DNA of 64,000 bases. It comes from Phenylobacterium sp. (GTDB lineage Bacteria; Pseudomonadota; Alphaproteobacteria; Caulobacterales; Caulobacteraceae). The position numbers and the translations under genes are program-made. Shown here piece by piece: positions 1-12,588 of the stretch. The stretch is from contig NZ_JAUYAW010000010.1 of assembly GCF_030693405.1 (NCBI RefSeq), positions 124,001 through 188,000 on the forward strand. The letters run 5' to 3'. Numbering within the stretch: position 1 is the first letter of the stretch; the number at the start of each line of letters is the position of its first letter. The notes beneath the pieces are model-generated. The model was not told the origin of the DNA. It searched no databases and was given only the letters and a program-made list of their open reading frames with translations.

Positions 1-237
1 ATCTGGCGGGAGCATGATGAATCGCAGGTGCTAACAGTTCCTAACCGTGGGTTGCGAAATCGTGCGGCCTCGCACGGTTCGCTGCGTACTATAGAGAGCG
101 GCCAAGTGAAGGCCGGGGTCCGACAGGTAGTGAATTATGGTTTATTTGCGTTTACCTATATTTTCCTGCGCGGATTAGACAATTTTAACCTGAATCCCCG
201 ATGGTGTGCACACTTCCGGTCTAGAAGGAGTGGGTAG
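1..237. other. window edge and upstream region of first gene
   Basis: No convincing gene is seen here. The stretch is less GC-rich than the coding DNA around it, as expected for a promoter region. It contains a short inverted repeat (CGTGC/GCACG, about 61-75) and ends with AAGGAG just before the GTG start at 238. A 69-codon open frame lies in it but has no ribosome-binding site, no recognisable product and untypical composition. Confidence 0.4.
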
Positions 238-543
238 GTGAAAAACATCATCGCAGTGGGTGGGGGCGTCCTCATCAGCCTCGTACTGACGTCTGCAGCA
301 GCGGCGTCTTCGTTTGAACAGAGCATGGCCCGTTGTCTTGCCAAGCACGCCAATATGCGTGACGCGGCGACGGTCATGCTGGAATGCAGCGCCGACGGCG
401 GTAAGCTGTCGGGCTGTGTGGTCCTGCAGGACAGCGCCGCGGGCAAGGGTTTCGACAAGGCTGCGCTCTGCGTCGCCGAGGCCCTGCCCATGGGCGCCAA
501 GACGGGCCAGGTTAAGGTCCCGATGCGGTTCCCTGGCAGCTAA
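238..543 (+). CDS. small secreted protein with TonB C-terminal-like fold
   Basis: A 101-residue protein of unknown role. Residues 1-24 form a typical signal peptide ending in an Ala-rich cleavage region, so the mature protein should be periplasmic. The rest follows the TonB_C pattern: a 'LECSADGGKLSGC' strand pair, then 'GKGFDKAALCVAEA' and a final 'VKVPMRF' strand. It has four cysteines (C33, C50, C60, C78) that could form disulfides. The transmembrane and Pro-rich parts of true TonB are missing, so it is not an energy transducer itself. The GTG start is supported by AAGGAG about 8 bases upstream. A hairpin terminator follows. Fold assignment is by pattern only. Confidence 0.65.
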   Translation: MKNIIAVGGGVLISLVLTSAAAASSFEQSMARCLAKHANMRDAATVMLECSADGGKLSGCVVLQDSAAGKGFDKAALCVAEALPMGAKTGQVKVPMRFPGS

Positions 544-575
544 ACTCGAGAATTCGTAATTCTTGACGATCCGGC

Positions 576-609
576 GCCCTCGCAGCCTGCTGCGGGGGCG
601 TCTTTCGTT
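576..609 (+). terminator. Rho-independent terminator
   Basis: A ten-base-pair stem (GCCCTCGCAG with CTGCGGGGGC, one T-G wobble) with a CCTG loop at 576-599 is followed by a short T-rich run, TCTTTCGTT. It ends the small secreted-protein gene and overlaps the stop codon of the convergent DUF72 gene by two bases. Confidence 0.65.
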
Positions 610-1420
610 ATGGGGCGTGAAAGCGCGTCTCGACCCTGTCCATCAGCGCCTGCGCCGCCGCTGGCGCCCGCACCTTCCCTTCGCTGATGAAAAAGGCGAA
701 CACGTCTCGTCCGGCCGCCTGGTTGGCCGCAGGCGCGATGTGCGGCAGGTCCTCGGGCGCCCCGCCCTCGGCATAGGCCTCAAGCCGCCGCGCCCAGCGC
801 TCAAGGGCGTCCGGGGCGTAGCCCGTCTCGATCCCGTCATCGCCGGCCATCAGCCGGGCATAGACAAAGTCCGCCGTCGGGTCGGCGATCATCGGAAACT
901 CGGCGTGTTCGGTCAGGCAGACCGCCACATTGCGCGCCCGGCACAGGTCGAGAAAGGCCTCCTGCGCGAAGCTCTCGTGGCGCACCTCGACCGCGTGGCG
1001 CAGGGGCCGGTCCTCAAGGCGCGCCGGCAGCAGGTTAAGGAAGCTCTCGAAGTCATCGCGGTCGAACCGCTTGGTGGCCATGAACTGCCACAGGATGGGC
1101 CCCAGCCGGTCGCCGAGCTCAATGAGCCCCTGATTGAGGAACTTGCCGATCGACTCCCCGGCGTCGGCCAACACCTTGCGGTTGGTGCAGAAGCGCGAGG
1201 CCTTAACCGTGAAGATAAACCCTTCCGGGGTCGCCGCGGCCCACTTGGCGAAGCTCTCTGGCTTCTGGCTGGAATAGTAGGTCGAGTTGATTTCGATGAC
1301 CGGCAGGTGAGCGCTGGCATAGGCCAGCTCATCGGCCTGGCGCAGCCCCTTGGGATAGAAGACACCCCGCCAGGGTTCGAAGGTCCAGCCGCCGATTCCA
1401 GCGCGCACCTGCCTGCTCAT
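608..1420 (-). CDS. DUF72 (YecE-like) family protein
   Basis: A 270-residue cytoplasmic protein of the DUF72/YecE family, which forms a TIM-barrel-like fold; its biochemical role is not established. The family signature is clear: 'AGIGGWTFEPWRGVFYP' at the N terminus, 'INSTYY' near residue 45, 'FTVKASRF' near 70, 'LGPILWQF' near 107, 'VEVRHESF' near 145 and a C-terminal 'FAFFISEGKVRAPAAAQAL'. Length is normal for the family. It lies only 13 bases from the end of the M28 peptidase gene on the same strand, so the two may be co-transcribed, although no functional link is obvious. Confidence 0.85.
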   Translation of the reverse strand: MSRQVRAGIGGWTFEPWRGVFYPKGLRQADELAYASAHLPVIEINSTYYSSQKPESFAKWAAATPEGFIFTVKASRFCTNRKVLADAGESIGKFLNQGLIELGDRLGPILWQFMATKRFDRDDFESFLNLLPARLEDRPLRHAVEVRHESFAQEAFLDLCRARNVAVCLTEHAEFPMIADPTADFVYARLMAGDDGIETGYAPDALERWARRLEAYAEGGAPEDLPHIAPAANQAAGRDVFAFFISEGKVRAPAAAQALMDRVETRFHAP

Positions 1421-1433
1421 TGATGCCTATCCT

Positions 1434-3092
<1,659 letters not shown>

Positions 3093-3310
3093 GATGATTC
3101 TGCGTAAGATTGGGGTTGCTGCGACCCTATCTGCGGCCCATGTGTCGCGCCACCGTCGGAATGCCCGGCGGCGCCCCGTCTAGTTTGTATCGTCCCTGCA
3201 ATCACCGGGTCGCAGACCTGTGGTCTGGGAACCCTCGCCGCCCGGGGTCAGGGATCTGAAGCTGGGCTATGATGCCTTCTGATTCGCGGCCGAGGCCCAC
3301 CAGGACTGCC

Positions 3311-4729
3311 ATGCGTCTGCCGACTTCGCTCGCCCTTCTCACGCTCCTGTCGCTTGGCGCCTGCGCGACCCCGCGGGAGGCCCGCATCGACCTGCCGGAC
3401 GCCTATCCGGTGTCGGGCGCGGCCGAGACCCAGGCCCTGGACCAGTGGTGGCTGGCCTTCAACGACCCTGAACTCACCGCCCTGGTGAATGAGGCGCTGA
3501 CCCGCAGCCCCGACGCCCAGAGCGCCGAGGCCCGTCTGCGGGAGGCGCGCCTGACGGCCGCCAGCGCGCTCACCACCTTCCTGCCCCAGGGCCAGCTGAC
3601 CGGCTCGGGGCGGCGGACCGAGACCGAGCAGGTGGATGGTCAGGAGATCACCATCCCGGGCTTTTCCACCTCGGGAACCAGTGAGGCCTATCAAGCCAAT
3701 TTCAATGTCAGCTGGGAGCTGGACCTGTTCGGTCGCTTCTTCGCCGTGCGCCGCGCCGCCCAGGGCGATACGGCCGCGGCCCGCTTCGCCTATGAGGGCG
3801 CCCGGGCGAGCCTGGCGGCCAATGTGGCCGACGCCTATTTCCAGGCCCGCGGCCTGGCCATCCAGCTGGCTGACGCCCGGGAGAGCGCCCGCATCCAGCG
3901 CTCGCTCTATGACCTGGTGGAGCGCCGGGTCCAGGCGGGCCTCACCGCCCGGCTGGAATCGGACCGGGTGGCCGGCGAACTGGCCCAGGCCGACAGCCAG
4001 GTGGAAAGCCTGGAGGCTGAGCTCCAGGCCCAGCAGCGCACCCTCCTGGTGCTGGTGGGCCGGGGAACCGCGCCCCTGGACGGGGTCTCCACCCCGCCGC
4101 TGACCGCCCTGCCGCCGCCGGTCCCCGCCGCCATTCCGGGCGAACTCCTGGCCAGGCGGCCTGACGTCCGCGAAGCCGAGGCCCGGGTGCGCTCGGCGGC
4201 CGGCCGGCTGACCTACGCTCAACTGGCGTTTTTCCCGACCTTCAGCCTGACGCCCGGCCTAGGCCTTTCGCGCAACGAGCAGCCGGGCTATTCGGCCACC
4301 ACCCAGAACTGGAGCATCGGGGCTTCGGTGGTTCAGCCGGTGCTCAACATCCCGCAGCTGATGCTGGACCTCAAGGCGCAGGACGCCCGCACCGAGCAGG
4401 CCGTGATCGCCTATGAGAAGGTGGTCCAGACCGCCTATGCCGAGGCCGAGAGCGCGCTGACCCGCCTGTCGGCCGACCGTCGCCGGGTCGACCTGCTGGC
4501 CGATGGCGAGGCGCGGGCCGAGCGGGCCTACACTTCCGCGCGCCTGGGATATGACGCCGGGCTGACCGATCTCAACACCGCGCTCAGCGCCGAGCAGGTC
4601 TGGCGGGCCACCCGGGCCCAGCTGACCAGCGCCCAGGTCCAGGCCCAGCGCAGGGCCGTGCAGGCCTACAAGGCTCTGGGCGGCGGCTGGCCGTCCCAGA
4701 CCCTCCCCCCCAACACCCAAGCCCGCTGA
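3311..4729 (+). CDS. RND efflux outer-membrane lipoprotein, NodT/OprM type
   Basis: A 472-residue outer-membrane channel of the TolC superfamily, the exit duct of the RND pump encoded downstream. I start it at the ATG 42 bases inside the longest frame because that gives a clean lipoprotein signal, 'LLTLLSLGAC', with the lipidated cysteine at C18. AGGA sits upstream. The two outer-membrane efflux repeats are seen as paired 'LTALVNEALTRSPDAQSAEARLREARLTA' and 'GELLARRPDVREAEARVRSAAGRL' type segments with long coiled-coil helices. Its stop is 10 bases before the adaptor gene, so the three pump genes form one operon. Confidence 0.9.
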   Translation: MRLPTSLALLTLLSLGACATPREARIDLPDAYPVSGAAETQALDQWWLAFNDPELTALVNEALTRSPDAQSAEARLREARLTAASALTTFLPQGQLTGSGRRTETEQVDGQEITIPGFSTSGTSEAYQANFNVSWELDLFGRFFAVRRAAQGDTAAARFAYEGARASLAANVADAYFQARGLAIQLADARESARIQRSLYDLVERRVQAGLTARLESDRVAGELAQADSQVESLEAELQAQQRTLLVLVGRGTAPLDGVSTPPLTALPPPVPAAIPGELLARRPDVREAEARVRSAAGRLTYAQLAFFPTFSLTPGLGLSRNEQPGYSATTQNWSIGASVVQPVLNIPQLMLDLKAQDARTEQAVIAYEKVVQTAYAEAESALTRLSADRRRVDLLADGEARAERAYTSARLGYDAGLTDLNTALSAEQVWRATRAQLTSAQVQAQRRAVQAYKALGGGWPSQTLPPNTQAR

Positions 4730-4739
4730 GGCGGACGGC

Positions 4740-5900
4740 ATGATGCAGATCAAGACCCTTCCGGCGCCCCGCCGCCTCGCCCCCGCCCTGGCCATCCTGA
4801 TGGCCGGCCTGCTCGGGCTCGCCGCCTGCAGCGAAGAGGCGCCGCGGGAGACCGCCGAACAGCAGGCCCGGGCGGTCACCGTCGTACCGGTCGGCTCGCA
4901 GCCGATCACCGGCTCGGTTTCGGCCTCCGGTCCCCTGGTTCCCCGGGAGGAGGCCGCCGTCAGCGCCGAGATCGCCGGCTACCGGGTAGCCCGGGTCCTG
5001 GTGGAGCCCGGCGCCTATGTGCGCGCCGGCCAGACGCTGGCGGTCCTCGACGGCGCCCTCCTCCAATCGCAGCTCCTGCAGCAGGAGGCCGCGCTCGCCC
5101 AGGCCGAGGTCCAGGCCGAGCAGGCCGAAAGTCAGGCCGCCCGGGTCGAGGGCCTCGAGGGCCAAGGCGTCCTGTCCAACGAACAGATCGAACAGCGGCA
5201 ATTCCAGGCCCGCACCGCCCGGGCTCAGGTCCGCGCCCAGGCCGCGGGTCTCGCCGACCTGCGGGCCCGCCAGTCAAGGCTGTCGGTCAGCGCCCCGGTC
5301 TCAGGCCTGGTGCTGGCGCGCAATGTCCGCCCCGGCGATCAGTCGGGCGCCGGCTCGACGCCCTGGTTTGTCATCGCCCGTGACGGGCTGATCGAGCTGC
5401 AGGCCGAGGTTTCCGAAGCTGATCTCGCCCGCATCCGCCAGGGCCAGTCGGTGCAGGTGACCCTGCAGAACGGCGAGACGGTGCTGGGCAAGGTCCGGCT
5501 GGTCAGCCCGCAGGTGAGCGCCCAGACCCAGCTGGGGACGGTGTGGATCAGCCTGCCTGCCCGGCCGTCGATCCGCGCCGGGGGCTTCGCCAGCGCCGCC
5601 TTCGAGGGCGGCGGCGGTTCCTCTCTGACCGTGCCGGAAACCGCCGTGCGCTATGACGGCGACGGCGCCAGCGTCATGGTGGTCGGCGAGGACACCCGCG
5701 TGAAGCGGGTGGCCGTCTCCACCGGCGCCCGCGGCGGCGGCCTTGTGGAGCTGGTCCGCGGTCCTGCGGCCGGATCCCTGGTGGTCGAGAGCGCCGGCTC
5801 ATTCCTGCTGGAGAATGATCTCGTCCGGCCCGTCCGCAAGGGCGCCGAAGGCGCGCCCGCCGCGCCGGCGCCGAAGGCCAAGACCGAGCCCGCGAAATGA
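4740..5900 (+). CDS. RND efflux periplasmic adaptor (membrane fusion protein)
   Basis: A 386-residue membrane fusion protein linking the inner-membrane pump to the outer-membrane channel. The lipobox 'LLGLAAC' puts the anchoring cysteine at C30. After that come the barrel-sandwich/lipoyl half motif ('EIAGYRVARVLVEPGAYVRAGQTLAVLD'), an alpha-helical hairpin rich in Gln/Ala/Glu (about 100-175), the second lipoyl half ('SAPVSGLVLARNVRPGDQSGAG') and a beta-barrel domain. The first two codons are both ATG, so the exact start is open by one residue. Its end overlaps the pump gene by four bases (ATGA), which suggests translational coupling. Confidence 0.9.
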   Translation: MMQIKTLPAPRRLAPALAILMAGLLGLAACSEEAPRETAEQQARAVTVVPVGSQPITGSVSASGPLVPREEAAVSAEIAGYRVARVLVEPGAYVRAGQTLAVLDGALLQSQLLQQEAALAQAEVQAEQAESQAARVEGLEGQGVLSNEQIEQRQFQARTARAQVRAQAAGLADLRARQSRLSVSAPVSGLVLARNVRPGDQSGAGSTPWFVIARDGLIELQAEVSEADLARIRQGQSVQVTLQNGETVLGKVRLVSPQVSAQTQLGTVWISLPARPSIRAGGFASAAFEGGGGSSLTVPETAVRYDGDGASVMVVGEDTRVKRVAVSTGARGGGLVELVRGPAAGSLVVESAGSFLLENDLVRPVRKGAEGAPAAPAPKAKTEPAK

Positions 5901-8900
5901 GCGCCGACCGCCCCTTAGGCCTCTCCACCTGGGCCATCCGCAACCCGGTCCCGGTGGCGGTGCTGTTCATCGCCCTGACCCTGGCGGGGCTGATTTCCTA
6001 TGGGAATCTGCCGGTCAAGCTGTTCCCCAACGTCCAGTTTCCCGCGGTCTCGGTCACCGTCACCCAGAGCGGCGCCGCGCCTGGCGAGATGGAGACCCAG
6101 ATCACCCGGCCGGTGGAGGACGCCCTGGCGGGCATCCCCAACGTCAAGAACATCTATTCCACCGTCACCCAGGGGGTCTCGGTCACCAGCGTCGAATTCG
6201 AGCTGGGCGAGGACCTGCAAAAGGCCACCGACGACGTCCGCTCGCGCATCGACCAGACCCGCGCCGTCCTGCCCCGGGAGATCGACGAGCCGACGGTCCA
6301 GCGGATCGAGCTCGATTCCCAGCCGATCATGACCTATGCGGTCGCCGCCCCGAACATGTCGGACGTGGAGCTGTCGTGGTTCGTGGACGACACCCTGGGC
6401 CGGGCCCTGCAGGCCCGCGAGGGTGTCGCCCAGGTGGCCCGGGTGGGCGGGGTGACCCGCGAGATCAATGTGGTCCTGGACCCCGACCGGCTGGCCGCCC
6501 GCGGCCTGACCGCGGTGCAGGTCAACAACGCCCTGCGCAGCTTCGACCTGGATGCGCCTGGCGGTCGGGTGGCCATCGGCGGCCAGGAGCAGAACCTGCG
6601 GGTGCTGGGCGCCGTGAGCAGCGTCGAGGCCCTGCGCGACCTGACCATCCCCACAGGCCAGGGGGGCTATGTCCGCCTGTCGGATATCGCCGATGTGGGC
6701 GATGGCGCGTCCGAGCCCCGGGGCTTCGCCCGCCTGAACGGCCAGCCGGTGGTCGGCTTCATGGTCATGAAGACCCGGGATTCCAGCGACGTGACCGTCG
6801 AGGATGGGGTCCTTGCGGCCCTGGCCGAGCTGGAGACCCAGCACGAGGGCGTCTCCTTCACCAAGATCTTCTCGTCGGTGGACGAGACCCGCGCCAGCTT
6901 CCACGCGACCCAGAACGTGCTGCTGGAAGGCATGGGGCTCGCGGCCCTGGTGGTCTTCGTCTTCCTGCGCAACTGGCGCTCCACGGCCATCGCCGCGGTG
7001 GCCATGCCGCTGTCGCTGATCCCGACCTTCTTCGTGATGGACCTGCTGGGCTTCTCGCTCAACATCGTCACCCTCCTGGGTCTCACCCTGGTGATCGGCA
7101 TCCTGGTCGATGACGCCATCGTCGAGGTGGAGAATATTGAGAAACGGATCATCGCCGGAATGCGGCCCTTCCAGGCCGCGCTTGAGGGCGCGGACGCCAT
7201 CGGCCTGGCCGTGGTGGCGACGACCGCCTCCATCGTGGTGGTGTTCACGCCCGTCTCCTTCATGGGCGGCATGGCCGGGCAATTCTTCCGGGAGTTCGGC
7301 ATCACCGTGTCGGTGGCCGTCATCTTCTCCCTGCTGGTGGCGCGCCTGCTGACGCCGCTGATGGCGGCCTATCTGCTCAAGCCGGCCACAGCGCCCCATC
7401 CGCGCAAACCGTTCAAGGGCCTCTATCGCGACACGCTCGAATGGGCGCTGGATCACCGGATCATCGCCAGCATCGCCGGCGGGGTCATGTTCATCGCCTC
7501 CCTGGCGCTGATCCCGCTCCTGCCCCAGGGCTTCCAGCCGGCCGGCGACCCCGACTACCTCTATGTGAACGTCCAGGGTCCGCCCGGGGCGACCGCCGAG
7601 CACATGGAAGGGGTGGTCCGCGACATCACCGCCACCTTCGCCGACCGGCCCGAGGTGACCAACGTCTTCGCCCAGATCGGCTCCACTGTGGTGGCGCAGG
7701 GGCCGGGCGGCGGCGGGGGCGGCGGCAGCGACCTGCGCAGCGGCACGGTCACCGTGCTGCTTCAGGAGGGCCGCGACCTGACCGGCGCAGAGATCCGCCG
7801 GGAAATGCGCGAGGCCCTGCGGGAGATTCCCGACGCCCGGGTGACCTTCCTCGACGGCCAGGGCCAGGCGGGACTTCAGATCGTCCTGACCAGCGAAAAC
7901 CCTGAGGCCCTTCGCGAGACCGCCCTGGAGCTGGAGCGGCAGATGCGCGAGGTGCCAGAGATCGCCGAACCCCGGCCCTCGGTTCCGCCCACGGGGCCTG
8001 AGCTGATCATCCGGCCCCGCCCCGCCGAGGCCGCCCGCCTGGGCGTCAGCGCCGAGCAGATCGCCACCGTGGCCCGGGTCGCCACCGTCGGCGACATCGA
8101 CGCCAATGTGGCCAAGATGACCATCAATGAGCGGCGTCTGCCGATCCGCCTGCGCCTGCCGGTGGAGGCCCGGACCGACCTTGAGGCGATCCGCTCCCTG
8201 CGCATCCCCACCGCGACCGGCGGCGTGACCACCCTGGGCGCCGTGGCCGATGTGGAGTTTCAGGCCGGCCCCGCCCGGATCGAGCGTCTCAACCGCAGCC
8301 GCCAGCTCACCGTCCAGGCCGAGCTGAACGGGGTGGAGCTGGGCGAGGCCAACCAGAAGGTCCAGGCCCTGCCGATCATGCGGAACCTGCCTGACGGCGT
8401 GGCGCCGGCCGAGACCGGCGAGCTGGAGGCCATGCAGGAGCTGTTCGGCGCCATGGGCCTGGCGATCTTCGCCGGGGTCTCGATGATCTTCGCCGTGCTG
8501 GTCCTGCTGTTCCGCAGCTTCTTCAAGCCGCTGGTCATCCTGTCGGCCCTGCCGCTGGCGGTGGGCGGCGCCTTCCTCGGCCTGCTGGCCTTCCAGCTCT
8601 CCCTGTCGATCCCTTCGATGATCGGCTTCCTGATGTTGCTCGGCCTGGCGGCCAAGAACTCCATCCTGCTGGTGGAGTACGCCATCGAGCGCGAGCGGGA
8701 AGGGATGCCCCAGCGCGAGGCGCTGATCGACGCCTGCCGCGAGCGGGCCAGGCCCATCGTCATGACCACCGTGGCCATGGCCGCAGGGATGTTGCCCACG
8801 GCGCTCGCCCTGGAGAAAGGCGCGGAGTTCCGTCAGCCCATGGCGGTCGCCGTGATCGGCGGGCTTATCACCTCGACCATCCTGTCCCTGGTGCTGGTGC

Positions 8901-9013
8901 CGGTGGTCTATGAGTTCGTCGACGACTTCGAGCGCTGGCTGAAGCCGCGCCTGGCCCGCTTCATCACCCCGCGGGAGGCCCCTGGCCCCGCCGTGCCGGA
9001 GGACAGGCTCTAG
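5897..9013 (+). CDS. RND multidrug efflux permease, HAE1/AcrB type
   Basis: A 1038-residue inner-membrane proton/drug antiporter, full length for the family. It shows the usual duplicated plan: TM1, a large periplasmic loop, TM2-6, a cytoplasmic helix, TM7, a second periplasmic loop and TM8-12. The proton-relay pair in TM4 is present as D405-D406 in 'GILVDDAIVEVEN', and the TM10 motif 'GLAAKNSILLVEYA' is conserved, both typical of hydrophobe/amphiphile exporters and not of metal pumps. An unusual Gly-only run lies in the second periplasmic loop near residues 602-610. No TetR- or MarR-type regulator is adjacent. The stop codon shares four bases with the convergent dehydratase gene. Confidence 0.93.
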   Translation: MSADRPLGLSTWAIRNPVPVAVLFIALTLAGLISYGNLPVKLFPNVQFPAVSVTVTQSGAAPGEMETQITRPVEDALAGIPNVKNIYSTVTQGVSVTSVEFELGEDLQKATDDVRSRIDQTRAVLPREIDEPTVQRIELDSQPIMTYAVAAPNMSDVELSWFVDDTLGRALQAREGVAQVARVGGVTREINVVLDPDRLAARGLTAVQVNNALRSFDLDAPGGRVAIGGQEQNLRVLGAVSSVEALRDLTIPTGQGGYVRLSDIADVGDGASEPRGFARLNGQPVVGFMVMKTRDSSDVTVEDGVLAALAELETQHEGVSFTKIFSSVDETRASFHATQNVLLEGMGLAALVVFVFLRNWRSTAIAAVAMPLSLIPTFFVMDLLGFSLNIVTLLGLTLVIGILVDDAIVEVENIEKRIIAGMRPFQAALEGADAIGLAVVATTASIVVVFTPVSFMGGMAGQFFREFGITVSVAVIFSLLVARLLTPLMAAYLLKPATAPHPRKPFKGLYRDTLEWALDHRIIASIAGGVMFIASLALIPLLPQGFQPAGDPDYLYVNVQGPPGATAEHMEGVVRDITATFADRPEVTNVFAQIGSTVVAQGPGGGGGGGSDLRSGTVTVLLQEGRDLTGAEIRREMREALREIPDARVTFLDGQGQAGLQIVLTSENPEALRETALELERQMREVPEIAEPRPSVPPTGPELIIRPRPAEAARLGVSAEQIATVARVATVGDIDANVAKMTINERRLPIRLRLPVEARTDLEAIRSLRIPTATGGVTTLGAVADVEFQAGPARIERLNRSRQLTVQAELNGVELGEANQKVQALPIMRNLPDGVAPAETGELEAMQELFGAMGLAIFAGVSMIFAVLVLLFRSFFKPLVILSALPLAVGGAFLGLLAFQLSLSIPSMIGFLMLLGLAAKNSILLVEYAIEREREGMPQREALIDACRERARPIVMTTVAMAAGMLPTALALEKGAEFRQPMAVAVIGGLITSTILSLVLVPVVYEFVDDFERWLKPRLARFITPREAPGPAVPEDRL

Positions 9014-9990
9014 AGCTCGCCGCGCAGGACCTGGGCGAACTGTTCAGGATCGACATTGCCGCCGGACAGGATCAGGCCCACGGCCCTCTTGCCGGCGACA
9101 TCGATCTTGCCGGCCAGCAGGGCGGCCAGGGCGGCGACGCCGCCGGGCTCCACCACCAGCTTCAGGGTGGAAAAGGCGTAGCGCATGGCCTCGGTGATCT
9201 CGCGATCGCTGACCACGGCCACATCGGCTACGGTCTTCTGCATGATCGGAAAGGTCAGTTCTCCCGGGAAGGGCGACTCCAGCGAGTCGCACAGGGAGCG
9301 GCCGGTGGGCTTGAACACTTGGCGCTCGCCGGCCTGCAGGGACTTCAGCGTGTCATCGAAGCCTGCCGGCTCCACCCCGACCATGGCGGTCTGTGGACTT
9401 AAGCCCTTGATCGCTGTGGCCAGACCGGCCAGCAGGCCCCCGCCGCTGATCGGAGCGGCCACCAGATCAAGGGACGCTCCGGCGGCCTTCGCCTGATCGA
9501 CCATCTCCAGACCCACCGTGCCTTGGCCCGCGATGATGTGGCGATCATCGAAGGCCGGCACGACGACGGAACCCCGCTGTGCGGCGATCTCTGCGGCGAT
9601 GGCCTCGCGGCTGTCGGTCAGCCGGTCGTAGAACCGCACCTCGGCGCCATAGCCCTGGGTGGCGTCGACCTTCACCTTGGGCGCGTCGCTCGGCATGACG
9701 ATCAGGGCCGGAATCCCCAGCAGCCGGGCGGCGAGCGCGACCCCTTGCGCATGGTTGCCCGAGGAGAAGGCCACCACGCCCCGTGTCCGTTCGTCGGCCG
9801 ATAGCTGAACCAGCCGGTTATAGGCCCCGCGGAACTTGAAGGCGCCCACCCGCTGCAGGGTCTCGGCCTTCAGCAGGACCCGAACACCCGCCCGCTCGTT
9901 CAGGGCGGGGCTTTCGATCAGCGGCGTCTCGAGGGCGTGGCCGCGGATGCGGCCGGCGGCGGCCTGAATGTCGGCAAGCGTTACGCTCAT
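9010..9990 (-). CDS. PLP-dependent threonine/serine dehydratase
   Basis: A 326-residue fold-type II PLP enzyme that should deaminate threonine or serine to the 2-oxo acid and ammonia. The Schiff-base lysine is K52 in '[12 protein letters not shown]', and the phosphate-binding glycine loop is '[10 protein letters not shown]' (181-190). It lacks the C-terminal ACT regulatory domain of biosynthetic IlvA, so it is the short catabolic form (TdcB-like) or a serine racemase-like enzyme. It overlaps the upstream VOC gene by four bases (ATGA), so the two are co-translated. Substrate choice between threonine, serine and 3-hydroxyaspartate is not decided by the sequence. Confidence 0.88.
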   Translation of the reverse strand: MSVTLADIQAAAGRIRGHALETPLIESPALNERAGVRVLLKAETLQRVGAFKFRGAYNRLVQLSADERTRGVVAFSSGNHAQGVALAARLLGIPALIVMPSDAPKVKVDATQGYGAEVRFYDRLTDSREAIAAEIAAQRGSVVVPAFDDRHIIAGQGTVGLEMVDQAKAAGASLDLVAAPISGGGLLAGLATAIKGLSPQTAMVGVEPAGFDDTLKSLQAGERQVFKPTGRSLCDSLESPFPGELTFPIMQKTVADVAVVSDREITEAMRYAFSTLKLVVEPGGVAALAALLAGKIDVAGKRAVGLILSGGNVDPEQFAQVLRGEL

Positions 9991-10406
9991 TTGGCGAACA
10001 CCATGCCGTCGTCGGCGAAGGCCTTGAACTCCAGCGCATTGCCCGAGGGATCAAGGAAGAACAAGGTCGCCTGCTCCCCGGGCTGGCCCTTGAAGCGCAC
10101 CTGCGGGGGGATGATGAACTGTGTGCCGGCCGCCTCCAGCCGATCGGCCAGGGCCCGCCAGGCCTCCAGGGTCAGGATGACGCCAAAGTGGCGGACGGGC
10201 ACGTCTTCCCCGTCCACGGCGCTGGTCTGTCGATGGCCGACCTCATCGGGCGCCAGATGAGCGACGATCTGGTGGCCATGGAAGTCGAAGTCGATCCAGT
10301 CGGGGCTGGAGCGACCCTCTGGGCAGCCCAGCAGCTCACCGTAGAAGGCGCGGGCCTCGGCCAGGTCACGGACGGGGAAGGCGAGGTGGAAGCGGGGTCG
10401 GGTCAT
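9987..10406 (-). CDS. VOC (glyoxalase/dioxygenase) superfamily protein
   Basis: A 139-residue protein with the paired beta-alpha-beta-beta-beta modules of the vicinal oxygen chelate fold: '[26 protein letters not shown]' opens it and '[18 protein letters not shown]' closes it. Candidate metal ligands are H7 of the first strand, a histidine in the 'RHFGVILTL' strand and the Glu of 'ALEFK'. Members include glyoxalase I, fosfomycin-resistance enzymes and extradiol dioxygenases; nothing here points to one of them. It is the first gene of a two-gene operon with the dehydratase. Confidence 0.8.
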   Translation of the reverse strand: MTRPRFHLAFPVRDLAEARAFYGELLGCPEGRSSPDWIDFDFHGHQIVAHLAPDEVGHRQTSAVDGEDVPVRHFGVILTLEAWRALADRLEAAGTQFIIPPQVRFKGQPGEQATLFFLDPSGNALEFKAFADDGMVFAK

Positions 10407-10511
10407 GGATTCTGATTAGCTCGCGACTGCCGCCCGCGCGACGGTTTTAAGCGGCGCCGGCCCGTGCTTATCTGTCGTCGACCCATAGCGGTGGGTTGGG
10501 GGCGAATCACA

Positions 10512-11114
10512 ATGCGTAAGCTTGCTGCGGCGGCCGGGGCGGCCTTGGTCCTGGCTGGGATGGGCGCTGGCGAGGCGACGGCGGCCGAACTTCTGGTCGG
10601 CGCCTACGCCCACGATGTCACCTTCATCGGCGACGCGATCGGATCAGGCGCGCCTGGCCGCGAGGAGGGCATCGACCTGCATCTTGGCCTTCGCACAGAG
10701 CCCATCGACTATCTGTTCGGCGGTCCTCAGCTGCACGCGTTTGTTTCCCTCAACAGCGAGGGCACGAGCAATTTCGTCGCCGCCGGAGTCTCCTGGCCCA
10801 TCGGCCTGACCGAGCGCCTGTACGTCCGTCCGGGCCTGGGCCTGGCCTATACCGACGGTGAGGCGGGCCTGCCGCCGGTCAATGCGCCAAACCTGACGCC
10901 GGCCGAGATCGAACGGCGGCTGGAGCTCTACAACACCCGCATCGACTTCGGGTCCCAGCTGCTGTTCCAGCCGGAATTGTCGGTGGGCTATGCGTTCACC
11001 GATCAGTTCGCCGCCGAACTGTCCTGGGTTCACATCTCCAACGCCCAGATTTTCCACCAGGGAAAGAACCAGGGCCTTGACGCCGCGGGCGTGCGGCTGA
11101 TTTACAGCTTCTGA
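10512..11114 (+). CDS. PagL-like lipid A 3-O-deacylase (acyloxyacyl hydrolase)
   Basis: A 200-residue outer-membrane beta-barrel enzyme predicted to remove an acyl chain from lipid A. The signal peptide covers about residues 1-25 (ending 'EATAAE'). The PagL catalytic His-Ser pair is seen as H174 and S176 in 'LSWVHISNA', followed by the conserved 'NQGLDAAGVRL' strand and a C-terminal phenylalanine typical of outer-membrane barrels. The longest frame starts 48 bases upstream, but only this ATG gives the signal peptide and has a GGGGGCGA ribosome-binding site. It stands alone, about 100 bases from the divergent VOC gene. Confidence 0.85.
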   Translation: MRKLAAAAGAALVLAGMGAGEATAAELLVGAYAHDVTFIGDAIGSGAPGREEGIDLHLGLRTEPIDYLFGGPQLHAFVSLNSEGTSNFVAAGVSWPIGLTERLYVRPGLGLAYTDGEAGLPPVNAPNLTPAEIERRLELYNTRIDFGSQLLFQPELSVGYAFTDQFAAELSWVHISNAQIFHQGKNQGLDAAGVRLIYSF

Positions 11115-11230
11115 CCGGCCCCCGCCTTCGCGGCGTCTGAACGCCGGTTCCACAATCGATCACATCCTCTCGCCGAGCCCTGTCGAAGGGCGGGACGGAT
11201 CCGCCCGGCAGGCGGAAGGATCGTATCTCA

Positions 11231-12520
<1,290 letters not shown>

Positions 12521-12588
12521 TCGGGGGGTGCGACGTAAGCGCTTCTTTACGGGCTGATGGCAGGGTGGCCCCATAGGGGAGCCCATCT

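Noticed and set aside
28-237. 69-codon open frame at the window start
   Set aside because: No ribosome-binding site, no family signature, AT-richer than coding DNA, and it runs straight into the RBS of the next gene.
3311-9013. First RND operon as a metal efflux system
   Set aside because: The TM4 motif with adjacent Asp-Asp and the TM10 motif are HAE1 drug-pump type; the metal signature is found only in the second pump at 53730.
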